DNA from: Magnolia sinica | Lineage: Eukaryota; Streptophyta; Magnoliopsida; Magnoliales; Magnoliaceae | NCBI RefSeq assembly: GCF_029962835.1 | Contig: NC_080585.1 | Span: forward strand, 61,553,443 to 61,617,442 | Direction of reading: 5' to 3' | DNA: 64,000 bases | Shown here: positions 46,360 to 56,434 of the stretch, one piece after another | How the letters are laid out: every line of letters begins with the position of its first letter | How positions within the stretch are numbered: position 1 is the stretch's first letter | Notes under the pieces: generated by a model | The model's input: only the letters and a program-made list of their open reading frames with translations | Databases searched by the model: none | What the model was told of the DNA's origin: nothing | Program-made: the position numbers and the translations under genes

Positions 46360-47130
46360 ATTCTTTCTCTAGGTGGGATTAAATCACCACTAGGTATGTC
46401 TCATCTTGACTTAAATAGACATAATTGAGATCAACAGACAAGGGTTTTAGGTCAAGCTTCGGCGCTTTGAAGCTAGACGGTAGAGGCACTACATCGGTTT
46501 GGGGTAAGTTTTCAAATTATGGCCTCCACTGGTTAACTTTAAGTATCGGTGTAGCAGCAAGCAAGGCATTGATCTCCCAATCATATCATCATCTAAATTA
46601 GGGGAGTGAGTCAAGCACGTCTCAAGAGGGTTAGAGTATAGAGTCAAGAGTGATCTATCTTCCATGAAAGAATCAATCATGTTAATATCGTGGGCATAAT
46701 CATCATTCTCTACTTATTTGCTCATATTGAAAAATATGTTGAGCTCTAATGTCATATTCTCGAAAGAAAAATTCATGATCCCATTCCTACAATTGATGAT
46801 TGCGTTCAATGTAGCAAGGAATGGATGGCTAAGAATGACAGGAATTTGAGTGCTCATATCCACGAAGGGTTGAGTATCTAGGATGATAAAATCTACTGGA
46901 TAGTAGAATTTATCAACCTAGACCAACACATCCTCAATTATTACTCTCGGTACATGGATTGAGCGATCGGCAAGTTGTAACATGGTCCGGGTGGGTTTTA
47001 ATTCACCAAGATCCACTTATTTGTAAACCGGGTAAAGAATCAGATTTATGCTTGCTCCTAAGTCAAGAAGTGCATGCTCAATCCGGTAGTTCCCAATTAC
47101 ACAAGTGATGGTTGGGCTACCGGGATCTTT
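46360..47130 (-). pseudogene. Athila-like protease and pol linker
   Basis: The active-site motif ALLDLGASINLILYPVY is intact at about 47085-47035 (Athila-type DLGAS). It is followed by LGELKPTRTMLQLADRSIHVPRVIIEDVLV with a stop at about 46920, then YYPVDFIILDTQPFVDMSTQIPVIL. The linker has LNIFFNMSK, DINMIDSFMEDRSLLTLYSNPLETCLTHSPNLDDDMI. Unlike both bodies of the compound element, the catalytic loop has not been lost. Confidence 0.82.
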
Positions 47131-47205
47131 GTATTTTTATTGCACATCTTGCTTGAGGATAACACTCACTTTTTTTGTTAAAAAAATCTTCTTTTAAATA
47201 TTTTA

Positions 47206-48837
47206 TCACCTTTTGGTAGTGCATAGATCTTTCAAAAATTTGACATATGAAGGAATTTGTTTAACGACATCTAGTAGAGGGATGTTGACCTTCACTTGCT
47301 TAAGCACCTCCAGAATATCCTGAGAATTAGAGAGAGGTTTTGGTGCAATCAACCGTTGAGGGAATGGAGCAATCAACTTACCTTGAGGTTCCGGTTCTAA
47401 ACCATGTAGAGCAGTGCTAGGTCTATCCTTCTCATCTACTTCCGAGTCTTTGGGCTTTTCAGCCCTTACCGGAATAGTTTTGTCAACTGTCTTCCCACTC
47501 TTAAGAGTTGTGATAGACTTAGCTTGCACTATTTGATTTGAAGAGCTTAGCTCACTAATTTCTTATTGTGATTTTGGATTGGGGAGAGGTTGGGCTGGAA
47601 GCACCCCTTTCTCCCCAATCGTTAAGTGTGACTCAATCCGTTGAATGGCCTTGGTAAGGTCTTAGAAGGCTTGTAACGTGCCTTGATTGAAAAGCTCTTG
47701 ATTTTGAATGTGTTTCAAAACTGGGTCCTCCGAAGGTTTCTTTTGTTCTAAAATTTGGCTAAGGATCCATTGAGGGGTAGCAGTTTGTCCATTCCTCCAA
47801 CTAAAATTTGGATGGTTTCTCTAGCCGGAGTTGTATGTATTGGAGGTGGTTCCTTTGAAAGGCCTCTGGTAGTTGTTTACGGCATTAGATTTCTCATTCA
47901 GAAGTTCTTTAAAAGCAAGAATGGTTGGGCAATTTTCAGTAGTATGCATGTTGCATGCGCAAATATCGCAAGCAACTTCCTTAGCCTTATCCTTCTTAAG
48001 TTCCATGACCTCGAGTTTTCTTGTGAGATTGGCCACTTTAACATTTATATCATCTTCCTCTTTTAGAACATACATTCCGCCCCTCTCCTTTGATTGAGTA
48101 AGCGTAGAAGTGGTGTTGGGTTTTGAGGAAATGTCCCATGATTGTGCATTTTCAGCAAGTTTGTCAAAATAATCCCACACATCATCGACATCTTTGTTCA
48201 TGAATTCCCCATTGCACATTGTCTTAACCAATTGGTGTATAGAAGTTGTCAGTCCATCGTAGAAGAAGTTTGTTATACACCACGTTTCAAAACCGTGTTG
48301 TGGGCATGAATTGACAAGATCCTTGAATCGCTCCCAACATTGGAAGAATGTCTCATCTTCCTTTTGGGCGAACTTCATGATCGACTTTCTGATGGTGTTC
48401 GTTTTATAGTGTGAGAAGAATTTCTTTTTGAAATCCCTTGTCATGTTGTTCCATTTGCCAATGGATCGTGGACGTAGTGAGTGCAACCACGTTTTAACTT
48501 TCTCTTTCAAGGAAAAGGGAAAGATTTTCAGCCTTACTGTGTCCTTAGACACATTAGGAAAGTATAAAGTGGCTATTATCTCGTCAAACTCTTTCAAGTG
48601 TAGATATGGACTTTCAGATTCAAGTTCATGGAACTTTGGAAGGAGTTGGATCATTCCTGGCTTGATATCCATATTTCCTATATTTTCTGGAAAAATCATA
48701 CAAGAAGGTGTGATCACTCTCGCCGGTTGTAAATAATCACGTAGAGTACGAGGCGGGGGTGCATAATGCACTTCATTCTCATCCTGGGTTTCCTCAACTA
48801 GAGGTTGAGGTTGATTTATAGGTTAATTAACAGCCAT
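47206..48837 (-). pseudogene. Athila-like gag
   Basis: ATG 48837 gives MAVN and then a stop at codon 5. From 48771 the frame is open for 316 codons: APPPRTLRDYLQPARV, FDEIIATLYFPNVSKDTVRLKIFPFSLKEKVKTWLHSLRP, KFAQKEDETFFQCWERFKDLVNSCPQHGFE, MNKDVDDVWDYFDKLAENAQSWD, and an intact zinc knuckle CDICACNMHTTENC (about 47975-47934). After a stop at 47821 it continues with HPNFSWRNGQ, SITTLKSGKTVDKTIP and VNIPLLDVVKQIPSYVKFLKDLCTTKR (47529-47206). This is the best preserved gag in the window and the reference for the others. Confidence 0.92.
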
Positions 48838-49230
48838 CACTTCAATTAACTCTGAGGATCTCAAGTGGTGTCTAATCCGGTGATGGATACGTAACCCTTC
48901 GACTAATCCTCCTTCGCTCAAAAGACGTAGAGTGTTATCATGGACCCACCTGGCCATGAAATACTCTTAGCCCTCAAGTTCAGAATCTAACCTAAACCTA
49001 AAGAGAGAATTAGAGAAACTAAAGCAAATTAGGAATCTAGAAAAGATAAAAGAGAGAAAATCAGAAAGAGGTTACCAGATTGGAGATTTCTATGTTAGAA
49101 TCCTACAAAATAGAAAAGTAAGTTTCTAAAAGCAAATAAAAAAAATTCTAACATAGAAATAAAACAAAAAAGTTAGTCCTAATCTTAACCTAATTCTAAA
49201 ACTAATTAAATTCAGAAAAGCACAGCTGTT
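48838..49230. other. Leader of the Athila-like element
   Basis: AT-rich untranslated leader between gag and the primer site, homologous (inverted) to 7793-8193 and 33587-33983. Confidence 0.6.
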
Positions 49231-49250
49231 AGTCCCTAGCAACAGCGCCA
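49231..49250 (-). other. Primer binding site of the Athila-like element
   Basis: On the minus strand TGGCGCTGTTGCTAGGGACT starts 6 bp after the 5' LTR end. It keeps the GGCGC that has decayed in the compound element. Confidence 0.85.
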
Positions 49251-49256
49251 AAAATT

Positions 49257-50774
49257 TGTTCAAAACCCCAATTATAGGGTCGCGATATAGTAATAATCTC
49301 AGTGAGACTGAGGTTAAACCCACAGGGACTGAATTCTTGTGCTTCTGAAAATAACCAGAAGTAGAAGTTTAATAAGATCTAAAAAGAGAAATCTGAATAA
49401 AAGAGTAATTTTGTTTTAAACTATCAATTGAAAGGTGGGAACTAGGTGCCAAGGATCCACTTATACCTTCTCAGGATGCTACCTTACTTGATTTAAGAAC
49501 ACAATTGGAATCAGAGTCCTATCTTATCCAGCTGGAATTTGAGATGGTCAAATCTATGAGCTTCCCATTGATCTAATTATCAATGGAGGAGAATTGCGAA
49601 GATTTGGAAGGGATTCTATCACTCAACCATGCCCAGGAGATGATGGCAAACAACAGGATTTACCACTCTCACAATCTCAAATAGAAAAAAAGATATTCAA
49701 AGTTATCGTAGATCTATTTTAATTTGAGTCACAAGAAACCATTAAAAACTAAAAATATTCCTTAAAATCAAACTAGAATTCAATAGAGTTCAATAAAACA
49801 TGAATCAAAGCAAAGCAAACATCCCAATCACGCTACAAGCTTCACCTCTTAGCCCTAGCTAAGAGATTTAACCAACCATAGACATAATTGAATCTAAAAT
49901 CCTAGAAGAAAGTATTAAAAACAAACTAGGAAAGAAGAAAAACTCTTAGGAGTCTCCTCCACCCTTTAGCTCTACTCCTTGAAACCCTAGATATCCCAAA
50001 AGTCCTTAGGAAACCCCTATTTATAGCCTTGTTCGCGTAAAATCACAAAATTGCCCCAAATTTATGCATTTTACGTAACACTACGTAACGCGATCGATGA
50101 CATCGAACAACCTTCGATGTCATCGAGCATAAGTTTAATTCCGGAAGTTGCACCTTTACACACTGTGTAAGTTCTTGTGTCATCAAACCTTCCTTCGATG
50201 TCATCGAACAGACCTTCGATGTCATCGATCCATCGAGAATGTGTCCAGAATAGTCCAACAAGTTGCTTTAGAGATCTCCATAAATCACGATGCCATTAAA
50301 CAGTCTTTGATGTCATCGAGCAACTCTTCAATGTCATCGAGCATGTCTTCGAGTAATTGTGAATTACATCTAATATGTCTAGCAACCAAACTTGATTTTT
50401 CTATAATTCTTTGCTGTCATCGAACTGTGGTCGATGTCATCGAACATTGGCCTCGATGTCATCGACTGGTGGTCGATGACACAAATAGTTCCGGTTCTGT
50501 GAATTTTCATACTTTGGACTACTGACTTCCTTCCTTCTCCACTTGATTTTCTTAGATCTTGAGGTCTTGAAATCTTCAATCTTGGTCTCCAAATATCTAT
50601 TCCTTGCCTTGGTGATTCTTGAGCACTAAATCCATGCTTTTAGCATTCTTTTCAATCCAAGGTCTCAAACTCACCTTGCAACACAAACATGCATAAATTA
50701 TACCATTAAGCAATATCATGTTCATAAAACCAAGATATAAATGGGGAAAAATATGCAATATTTAACACTCAACA
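49257..50774 (-). repeat. 5' LTR of the Athila-like element
   Basis: 1518 bp. Minus-strand TATA box at 50018-50026. Upstream of it (50080-50480 in window coordinates) are about 11 copies of TTCGATGTCATCGA-type units, which are near-palindromes. The rest matches the other gypsy LTRs (tgttgagtgt..aatattgcat; ctaagaggtgaagcttgtagcgtgattggg). Confidence 0.92.
50080..50480 (-). repeat. TTCGATGTCATCGAA-type cluster in the U3 of the Athila-like LTR
   Basis: Units at, among others, 50093, 50115, 50194, 50215, 50308, 50332, 50431 and 50453, spaced irregularly by 20-90 bp. Each has the shape TCGATGwCATCGA, readable on both strands. Absent from the 3' LTR of the same element. Confidence 0.85.
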
Positions 50775-51340
50775 AAGAAACATCCAAATTTCAGTTGGAG
50801 GAACAAACAAACTTCTTCTCAAGAGGATCCAGTCTTGAAATATATTCCAAATCAAGAGCTTTTTAATCAGGGTATGTTACAAGCCTTTCAAGGCCTTATA
50901 AAGGCCATGCAAGGGCTTGAGATGAACAAATCAATTGGGAAGAAAGGGATCCTTCTAGCCCAACCTTTCCCCAACTCTAAACTGTAATATGAAATAAGTG
51001 ACCCAAGCTCTTCAAGTCAAATGGAGGAGGCTAAGTCTATTACCACTCTTAGGAGTGGGAAGATTATTAACAAAACTATTCCGGTGAGGGCTGAAAAGCC
51101 TAAGGACCCAGAAGGAACTAAGAATGATGGACCTAGCAATGCCCCACATGAGGAAGAACTGGAAAAGGTGAGTAAGCTGATTGCATCATTCCCCCAACAG
51201 TTGATTACACCAAAACCTCTAGCTAACTCCCAGGATATTCTAGTGGTGTTGAAATAAGTGAACCTCAACATCCCTCTGCTGGACACTGTGAAACAAATCC
51301 CCTCTTATGCCAAAATTTTGAAAGATTTATATACAACCAA
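50775..51340 (+). pseudogene. gag C-terminal part of the second gypsy body
   Basis: Resumes after the TSD with HPNFSWRNKQTSSQEDPVLKYIPNQELFNQGMLQAFQGL. From 51021 it is open: EEAKSITTLRSGKIINKTIPVRAEKPKDPEGTKNDGPSNAPHEEELEKVSKLIASFPQQLITPKPLANSQDILVVLK to a stop at 51255, then NIPLLDTVKQIPSYAKILKDLYTTKRR. Same order as in 47206-47529 and 29381-29690. Confidence 0.85.
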
Positions 51341-51773
51341 GAGACGATAGACTATTCAATAGAGAATTTTTCTGACAGAAAAGGTGAGTGTCATCTTGAA
51401 GTAAGATGTGCCACAAAAATATAAAGACACTGGTAGCCCAACTATCACCTATATAATTGGGAATCACTAGATAGAGCACGCACTTCTTGACTTGGGAGAG
51501 CGTTTATTAGATTTCTTTCTTGGTAAACGAACAATTAGGTTTAGGTGAATTAAAACCCATGTGGACCGCATTACAACTTGCTGATCGTTCAGTTCATGTA
51601 CCGAGAGGGATAATCGATGATGTGTTGGTCCAGGTTGACAAAGTCTACTATCTAGTAGATTTTATCATCCTGGATATTCAACCCATCGTAGATATGAGTA
51701 CTCAGATCCCTATCATCCTTGGTTGTCCATTCCTTGCTACATCAAATGCCATAGTTAATTGTAGGATAGAGTT
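51341..51773 (+). pseudogene. Damaged protease region of the second gypsy body
   Basis: HALLDLG is followed by ERLLDFFLGK in place of ASINLxPYxVY (about 51478-51530), so the catalytic Asp is present but the rest of the active-site loop is replaced. Downstream, LGELKPMWTALQLADRSVHVPRGIIDDVLVQVDKVYYLVDFIILDIQPIVDMSTQIPIILGCPFLATSNAIVNCRIEL is open (51520-51777). Activity is unlikely. Confidence 0.78.
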
Positions 51774-52454
51774 ATGAGTTTATCTTTTGGAAATATGACG
51801 TTGGAGCTCAATATCTTTTTCAACATGAGCAAACAACCAGAAGATGTTAACGATATCCATGACTTTAACATGATCGACTCTTTCGTGGAAGATAGAACAA
51901 CCCTGAATCTATACTCTGATCCTCTAGAGATGTGCTTGGCCCACTCCCCTAAATTGGATGATAACACGATTAGGGAGATGGATGTCATGCTTAATGCTAT
52001 GCCGGTACTTGAAATTAATTGGAGGAAGCCACAATTTGAGAAATTTCCACAAACCAATTTAGTGCCTCTACCGTTTAGCCTCAAGGCACCGAAGCTTGGC
52101 CTGAAACCCTTACCTACTGATCTTAAACATGTTTACTCAGGTCAAGATGAGATATATTCGGTGGTGATTTCATCCCACCTTAAGAAAGAACATGAGACTA
52201 TGCTCATTTTTATTCTCGAAGAAGATGAAGGAGTCATTAGGCATATCATTACAGACCTTAATGTGGAGAATGAGCCCTTTTCAAATGAATGTCTCAACTC
52301 TCTAGAAGAATGCTTGGCGCATTTTGTAGATTCAAATGATCCCATGATACAAGACATAGTGAATGCCTTGCAAGACAATACCTCCGTAGTTGATATTGAC
52401 CGAGGGAATCATTATTCTGAAGCCCCTCCTTCCACAGATCCTAAATGTTTATGA
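51774..52454 (+). CDS. Open 226-codon frame: protease tail and pol linker with family-specific end
   Basis: The longest uninterrupted frame of the compound element. It starts at ATG 51774, overlapping the previous frame by 4 bases: MSLSFGNMTLELNIFFNMSKQPED (end of the protease region), MIDSFVEDRTTLNLYSDPLEMCLAHSP, EINWRKPQFEKFPQ, then the pol linker LGLKPLPTDLKHVYSG and VVISSHLKKEHETMLIFILEEDEGVI. The last 70 codons (NVENEPFSNECLNSLEECLAHFVDSNDPMIQDI) replace RT and match 30541-30723. Whether the frame was ever translated separately, or only as part of a gag-pro polyprotein, cannot be told. The start is chosen only because it is the first ATG. Confidence 0.5.
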   Translation: MSLSFGNMTLELNIFFNMSKQPEDVNDIHDFNMIDSFVEDRTTLNLYSDPLEMCLAHSPKLDDNTIREMDVMLNAMPVLEINWRKPQFEKFPQTNLVPLPFSLKAPKLGLKPLPTDLKHVYSGQDEIYSVVISSHLKKEHETMLIFILEEDEGVIRHIITDLNVENEPFSNECLNSLEECLAHFVDSNDPMIQDIVNALQDNTSVVDIDRGNHYSEAPPSTDPKCL

Positions 52455-53931
52455 TCAAAGGAGGAGGAGCTGGCAAATTAACCGAAGTTTGAAACTTTGA
52501 AATGCGTTGAGACTACACAACCTACTGAAAATTTATCTAAATTTCACCTATTTGTATTCTCTGCTTCACCATATTGTACTAACTTTGAAAATTTGTTTAT
52601 CACATGTGAATCATATATACTTTGGATATCTCAGACGATTTGACAATGATTTTTTGCTGAGGTCCATAAATTTCTTTGAAAATTTATGCTCCAAGGCATC
52701 CAAGCTTATTGCAAAAAGGACTTTTAGATGATCTTGTTGAGAAATCTACTAAGGAATTTATCAAGATATTGGCCAGAGGAGGAATCTTGCTACATGATTG
52801 AGTAGCTTTCCCTTGCTTTCCCAGTTTAGGATTAGTCTATTGCTTTTATAGAATTTAGGATTAGGATAGTTTGTTTTTCAATAACTTAGTCTTCATGTTA
52901 ACCCATCTACATGTTGAGTTCCTCGAAAAAGCCTCAAATCTGCCTTCTTCAGGCACGATCTCTCCATCTCTACTCCTTTCTTTTTCGTTGCCTCATGTGC
53001 ATTAAATGCTTATATCTTTTACATTAAGGATAATGTAGATTTTTAGGTTGGGGGTGTGGATTAGGTAAACTAATCAATATTTTCTTAGTTTCTGAGCAAA
53101 AATTTTGAAAATTTTCAAATTTTCAAATTTTTAAAATTTCAAATTTTCAAATTCATAACTTGTTTGGAAAGCGATAGTTTGTGTAATTAAGAATGCCTTT
53201 AGTAGGATAATAAGATGAAGATTAAATCTTGAAATTGTGGAGTTTGATCAACCGAGTAAATTATCACCAAAGTTTTTGCACTTAATTAACTAGGAGAAGT
53301 TTAAATATCATGTTGATCTAAAAACACAAAGCACATCCAACTCATTTTCTATGAATTATGCGAAAATTTCTGATTATTGGCATGTGAATCACTAATAGAT
53401 GTTGAGAATTGAGTTTGGAGAATTTTATCCACCTTATAAGATGAAAAAAACCTGTTAAAAATAGTGAGAAGGACAAAAAGGTCATGAAAATACTGAAAAC
53501 AAATGAAAAATCTAAAAAGAATAAAGATGAGAAGATGATATGAATAAAAAGAGACCATTGATATAAAATCAAAAACTAGAAAAAGAAGAAGGGGATAATT
53601 TCGGAATCAACACTTGGTTATTCAATTAATATGAGGTGATGAGCATGGTTAATGAAATAATAGTACTTTTACGAAAAGTAAGTTGAAATTCACTAAGCAC
53701 ATTGGGAAAACTTGATATATGAGCTTATGCTCCTAAGTAATTGATAAAGATCCTATTTGATTGATTGCTCATATGATTTGGCTCTAGTTTTTCAAATTTT
53801 CACTTTGACTTCTTTGAATTATACTTGTTTACACAAAAGATTGTTTTTTGGAAGAGGCTTGAACATTAAGAATTGAAGATTTCTTCACACATGTTTTAGC
53901 TCGGGACTAGCAAAATGCTGGTTGGGGAGTG
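52455..53931 (+). other. 3' untranslated region of the second gypsy body
   Basis: Homologous along its length to 30724-32227, including 'catatatactttggatatctcagacgattt' and the conserved 'ggattaggtaaactaatcaatattttcttag'. Ends with GCTGGTTGGGGAGTG before the LTR. No reading frame of note. Confidence 0.7.
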
Positions 53932-55429
53932 TGTTGAGTGTCAAATATTGGTATTGTCCCCTATTTATATCTTAGTTTTATGAATATGATAAGGTTTAAT
54001 GGTATATTTTATACATGTTTGTGTTGCAAGGTGAATCTGAGAATTTGGATTGAAAAGAATGCTAAAAACATGGATTTAATGCTCAAAAATCACCAAGGGA
54101 ATAGATGAATCTTAGGAGACCAAGAATGATGAATTCACATGCCAAAGATCTAAAGAAACTAAATACAAAGGATGAAGAAAGGACTTGAAAGAATGCATAA
54201 TCTGCAGCAAAAAACAGGACATTTCGATTCGACCTGAGCCAACTTCGGTGTGACCGAAATCATAGAAAACAGTCCAGCAAGAAAATAGGATAATTTGATA
54301 TGACCGAAATCACAGAAAATAGTCCAGCAAGAAAATGGGATAATTTGGTTTGACCGGATTAAACTTTGGTCCGACCGAAGCTTCGGTTGGAGTCGTTCCG
54401 ACCTAAATTTGACAGATTTTCTGCACAAGATTTTTCAGCATCAACTTCGGTCCGGCCGAAGCCAACTTCAGTCTGACCAAAATTGTGCAAAATTATCCAG
54501 AGAGAGTACTATTTTCAACCTTAATTTGGTGCAACCAAACCCAACTTCAGTTCGACCGAAGAGTAACGCGGGACTTATGCAGAGTGCGTAAATTCAAGAC
54601 CTTTTCTGGAAATTCCAAAGAGTTACGTAAGATGGGGCTTCATAACTATAAATAAGAGTCTCTAAGACGTTCTTAGGTATCTTCTAGGGTTTACGGAGTG
54701 GAGTAAAAGGGTGGAGAGCTGCTACTAAGAGTTTTTCTTCTTCTTCCTTAGTTGTTTTTATGCTTTCTTTAAGAGTTCTTAGTTCAATCATGTCTATGGT
54801 TGGCTAAACCTTTTAGCTAAGGCTAAGAGGTGAAGCTTGTAGCATGATTGGGATGTTTAATTTTCTTTGATTCATGTTTAAATTGAATTTCATTGATTTC
54901 TAGTTGATTTTAAGGAATATTTTCAGTTTTCTATGGTTTGTTGTGGCTCAAATTACAATAGACATTGCGATAGCTTTGAATATCTTCTTTTCCTATTTGT
55001 CATTGTGGGATTGGTAAATCCTATTGTTTGTCATTGTCTCCTAGGCATGGTTGGGTGACGGAATCCCTTCCAATCTTCACAATTTTCCTCCATTGAGGCT
55101 GGATCAATGAGAAGTTCACAGAAGTGACCATCTCTTTCTTTAACTGTATAAGATAGGACTCTGATTCCAGTTGGATCTATTGAATCAAGTAAGGTAGCAT
55201 CTCAATTGCTATAAGTGGATCCTTGGCACCCTATTTCCCACCTTTGAATTCACAAGTTTTAATTACATCCTTCACAATCACTCTCTAAGATTTCAGATTT
55301 AAATTTAGATCTTCTTCTAGTTCTGATTCTAGTTAAATTTAGAAACAAACAAGATTAATCCCTATGGATTCCACCTCGGTCTTACCAAGTTATTACTACA
55401 TCGTGACCCTACACTTGGGGTTGTGAACA
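53932..55429 (+). repeat. Gypsy LTR, third of three
   Basis: 1498 bp, TGTTGAGTG...TTGTGAACA, then the TSD copy ATATG. TTCGGTCYGACCGAA-type units at about 54215-54565, with an extra near-tandem duplication of 'tgaccgaaatcayagaaaayagtccagcaagaaaa' (54251-54345). TATA box at 54647-54655. No primer site follows, as expected for a terminal 3' LTR. Confidence 0.9.
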
Positions 55430-55434
55430 ATATG

Positions 55435-56434
55435 TCTTAAAAGTCAGGGTGTGTCACAAGCTGGATAGTCTATAAGATTTTTTTTTTAAAAAGAAGCAAA
55501 TTTGATAGCTAGAAAGAAAAAGTGTTTGAACCATGGCCCACCTAAGAAGCGATGGCCTTATTTTTTCATTAAAAGATAAATAAACAATTTAGAACTTGTG
55601 AGAAGGCCTGAAAATGCCACACATATCATGAATTGACATCAGGCCTATATTTTAAGTTTGGGCTTAGGTCTCGGGCCAAGTTTTGGGGCTAAGATCTGAC
55701 TCTATATATGGCTATTGACACCTACGAAGGTATTTGATTGAAAGGAGTTGAAATTTACATTAGATTGGGGATGTTTTGAATGACTTAGTTTGGTGAAAAA
55801 AGTCAGGATGCCTTTTGGTCCTTCACTCTTTAGAATAAGGGAGAAAGAAAAAAATTGCCGACTTGGCTCTTCATCTCTTCTCTCCACACAACTTTTTTCA
55901 ATGTGAATTTCCACATAAAATGCTCTCTTTCCTGCCAATGTGTCATGTAGCATCTGATCTATACAAAACTAGGGTGGTTTACTCATCTAGCAGGTGAATG
56001 CTTAATGGGTTAAGCCAGTGAACAAGTGTGGCCAGGTTAATAGGTAGATCATTGGTCTACTTTTACCCTAGGTGAGGTGAGGCCCACTTTTTCACGGTTA
56101 GGATGTCCTGCATGAGTAATACTTTAGTGGGAAAGAATTGTGAAAGTTCACATACAATGTTGTGGGTGTGGTTTTTAAGAAATAATAACCTGATGGCTTA
56201 AGAAATTTTATTTCAATCATCCATTCATTTTGTAAATTGTAACATTCTTCTAAGTGCACCAATTCATTTTTTGGACATTGGAATCCATCTTATGGATGAC
56301 TTAAACTTGTAGGGCTAGGTATGGACTGGGCAAAGCATCATGATACCTAGCTAAGGCCAGCCATGAATCCTTTAAGCTAGACTAAAACCAACCCATGTTA
56401 AAAATAAAATTCTATAGTGTTGATGTTGATTTCT
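55435..56434. other. Unassigned flank between the compound element and the second solo LTR
   Basis: Would be continuous with 5766-6329 before the compound element inserted. No long reading frame or RNA gene found. The minus strand at 55953-55702 is open for 83 codons without recognisable similarity, probably by chance. Blocks such as 'ggtgaggcccactttttcacggtta' resemble the dispersed 'gggcccac' family. Confidence 0.4.

Larger units (their letters stand above)
41675..50774 (-). mobile_element. Athila-like Ty3/gypsy element with gag-PR-RT-RH-INT
   Basis: 9100 bp on the minus strand, flanked by a perfect TSD AAGAA (41670-41674, 50775-50779). Order: 5' LTR 49257-50774, primer site, gag, protease, RT, RNase H, integrase, 3' untranslated region, polypurine tract, 3' LTR 41675-42637. 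The PR-RT-RH-INT order is that of Ty3/gypsy. Its gag is close to that of the compound element into which it inserted, so it is the type of element that could have served that family. Its catalytic genes are themselves broken: RT core deleted and several Asp to Asn changes. Confidence 0.92.
6335..55429 (+). mobile_element. Compound Athila/Tat-like gypsy element with three LTRs, non-autonomous
   Basis: Three same-orientation LTRs (6335-7766, 32228-33560, 53932-55429) enclose two internal regions of the same layout: primer site, leader, gag, damaged protease, extra reading frame, 3' untranslated region. The outer ends are flanked by a perfect TSD, ATATG at 6330-6334 and 55430-55434, while the middle LTR has no TSD of its own. 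Without the nested elements it is about 13.3 kb. Neither internal copy has RT, RNase H or integrase, so the family must have used enzymes from elsewhere. Unequal recombination between LTRs of sister copies would give this LTR-body-LTR-body-LTR form (inference). Confidence 0.85.

Noticed and set aside
39576-50774. Reading the inverted solo LTR and the minus-strand Athila-like element as one element
   Set aside because: Each has its own flanking duplication (GAATT/ACATT and AAGAA) and gag sequence of the host element lies between them.
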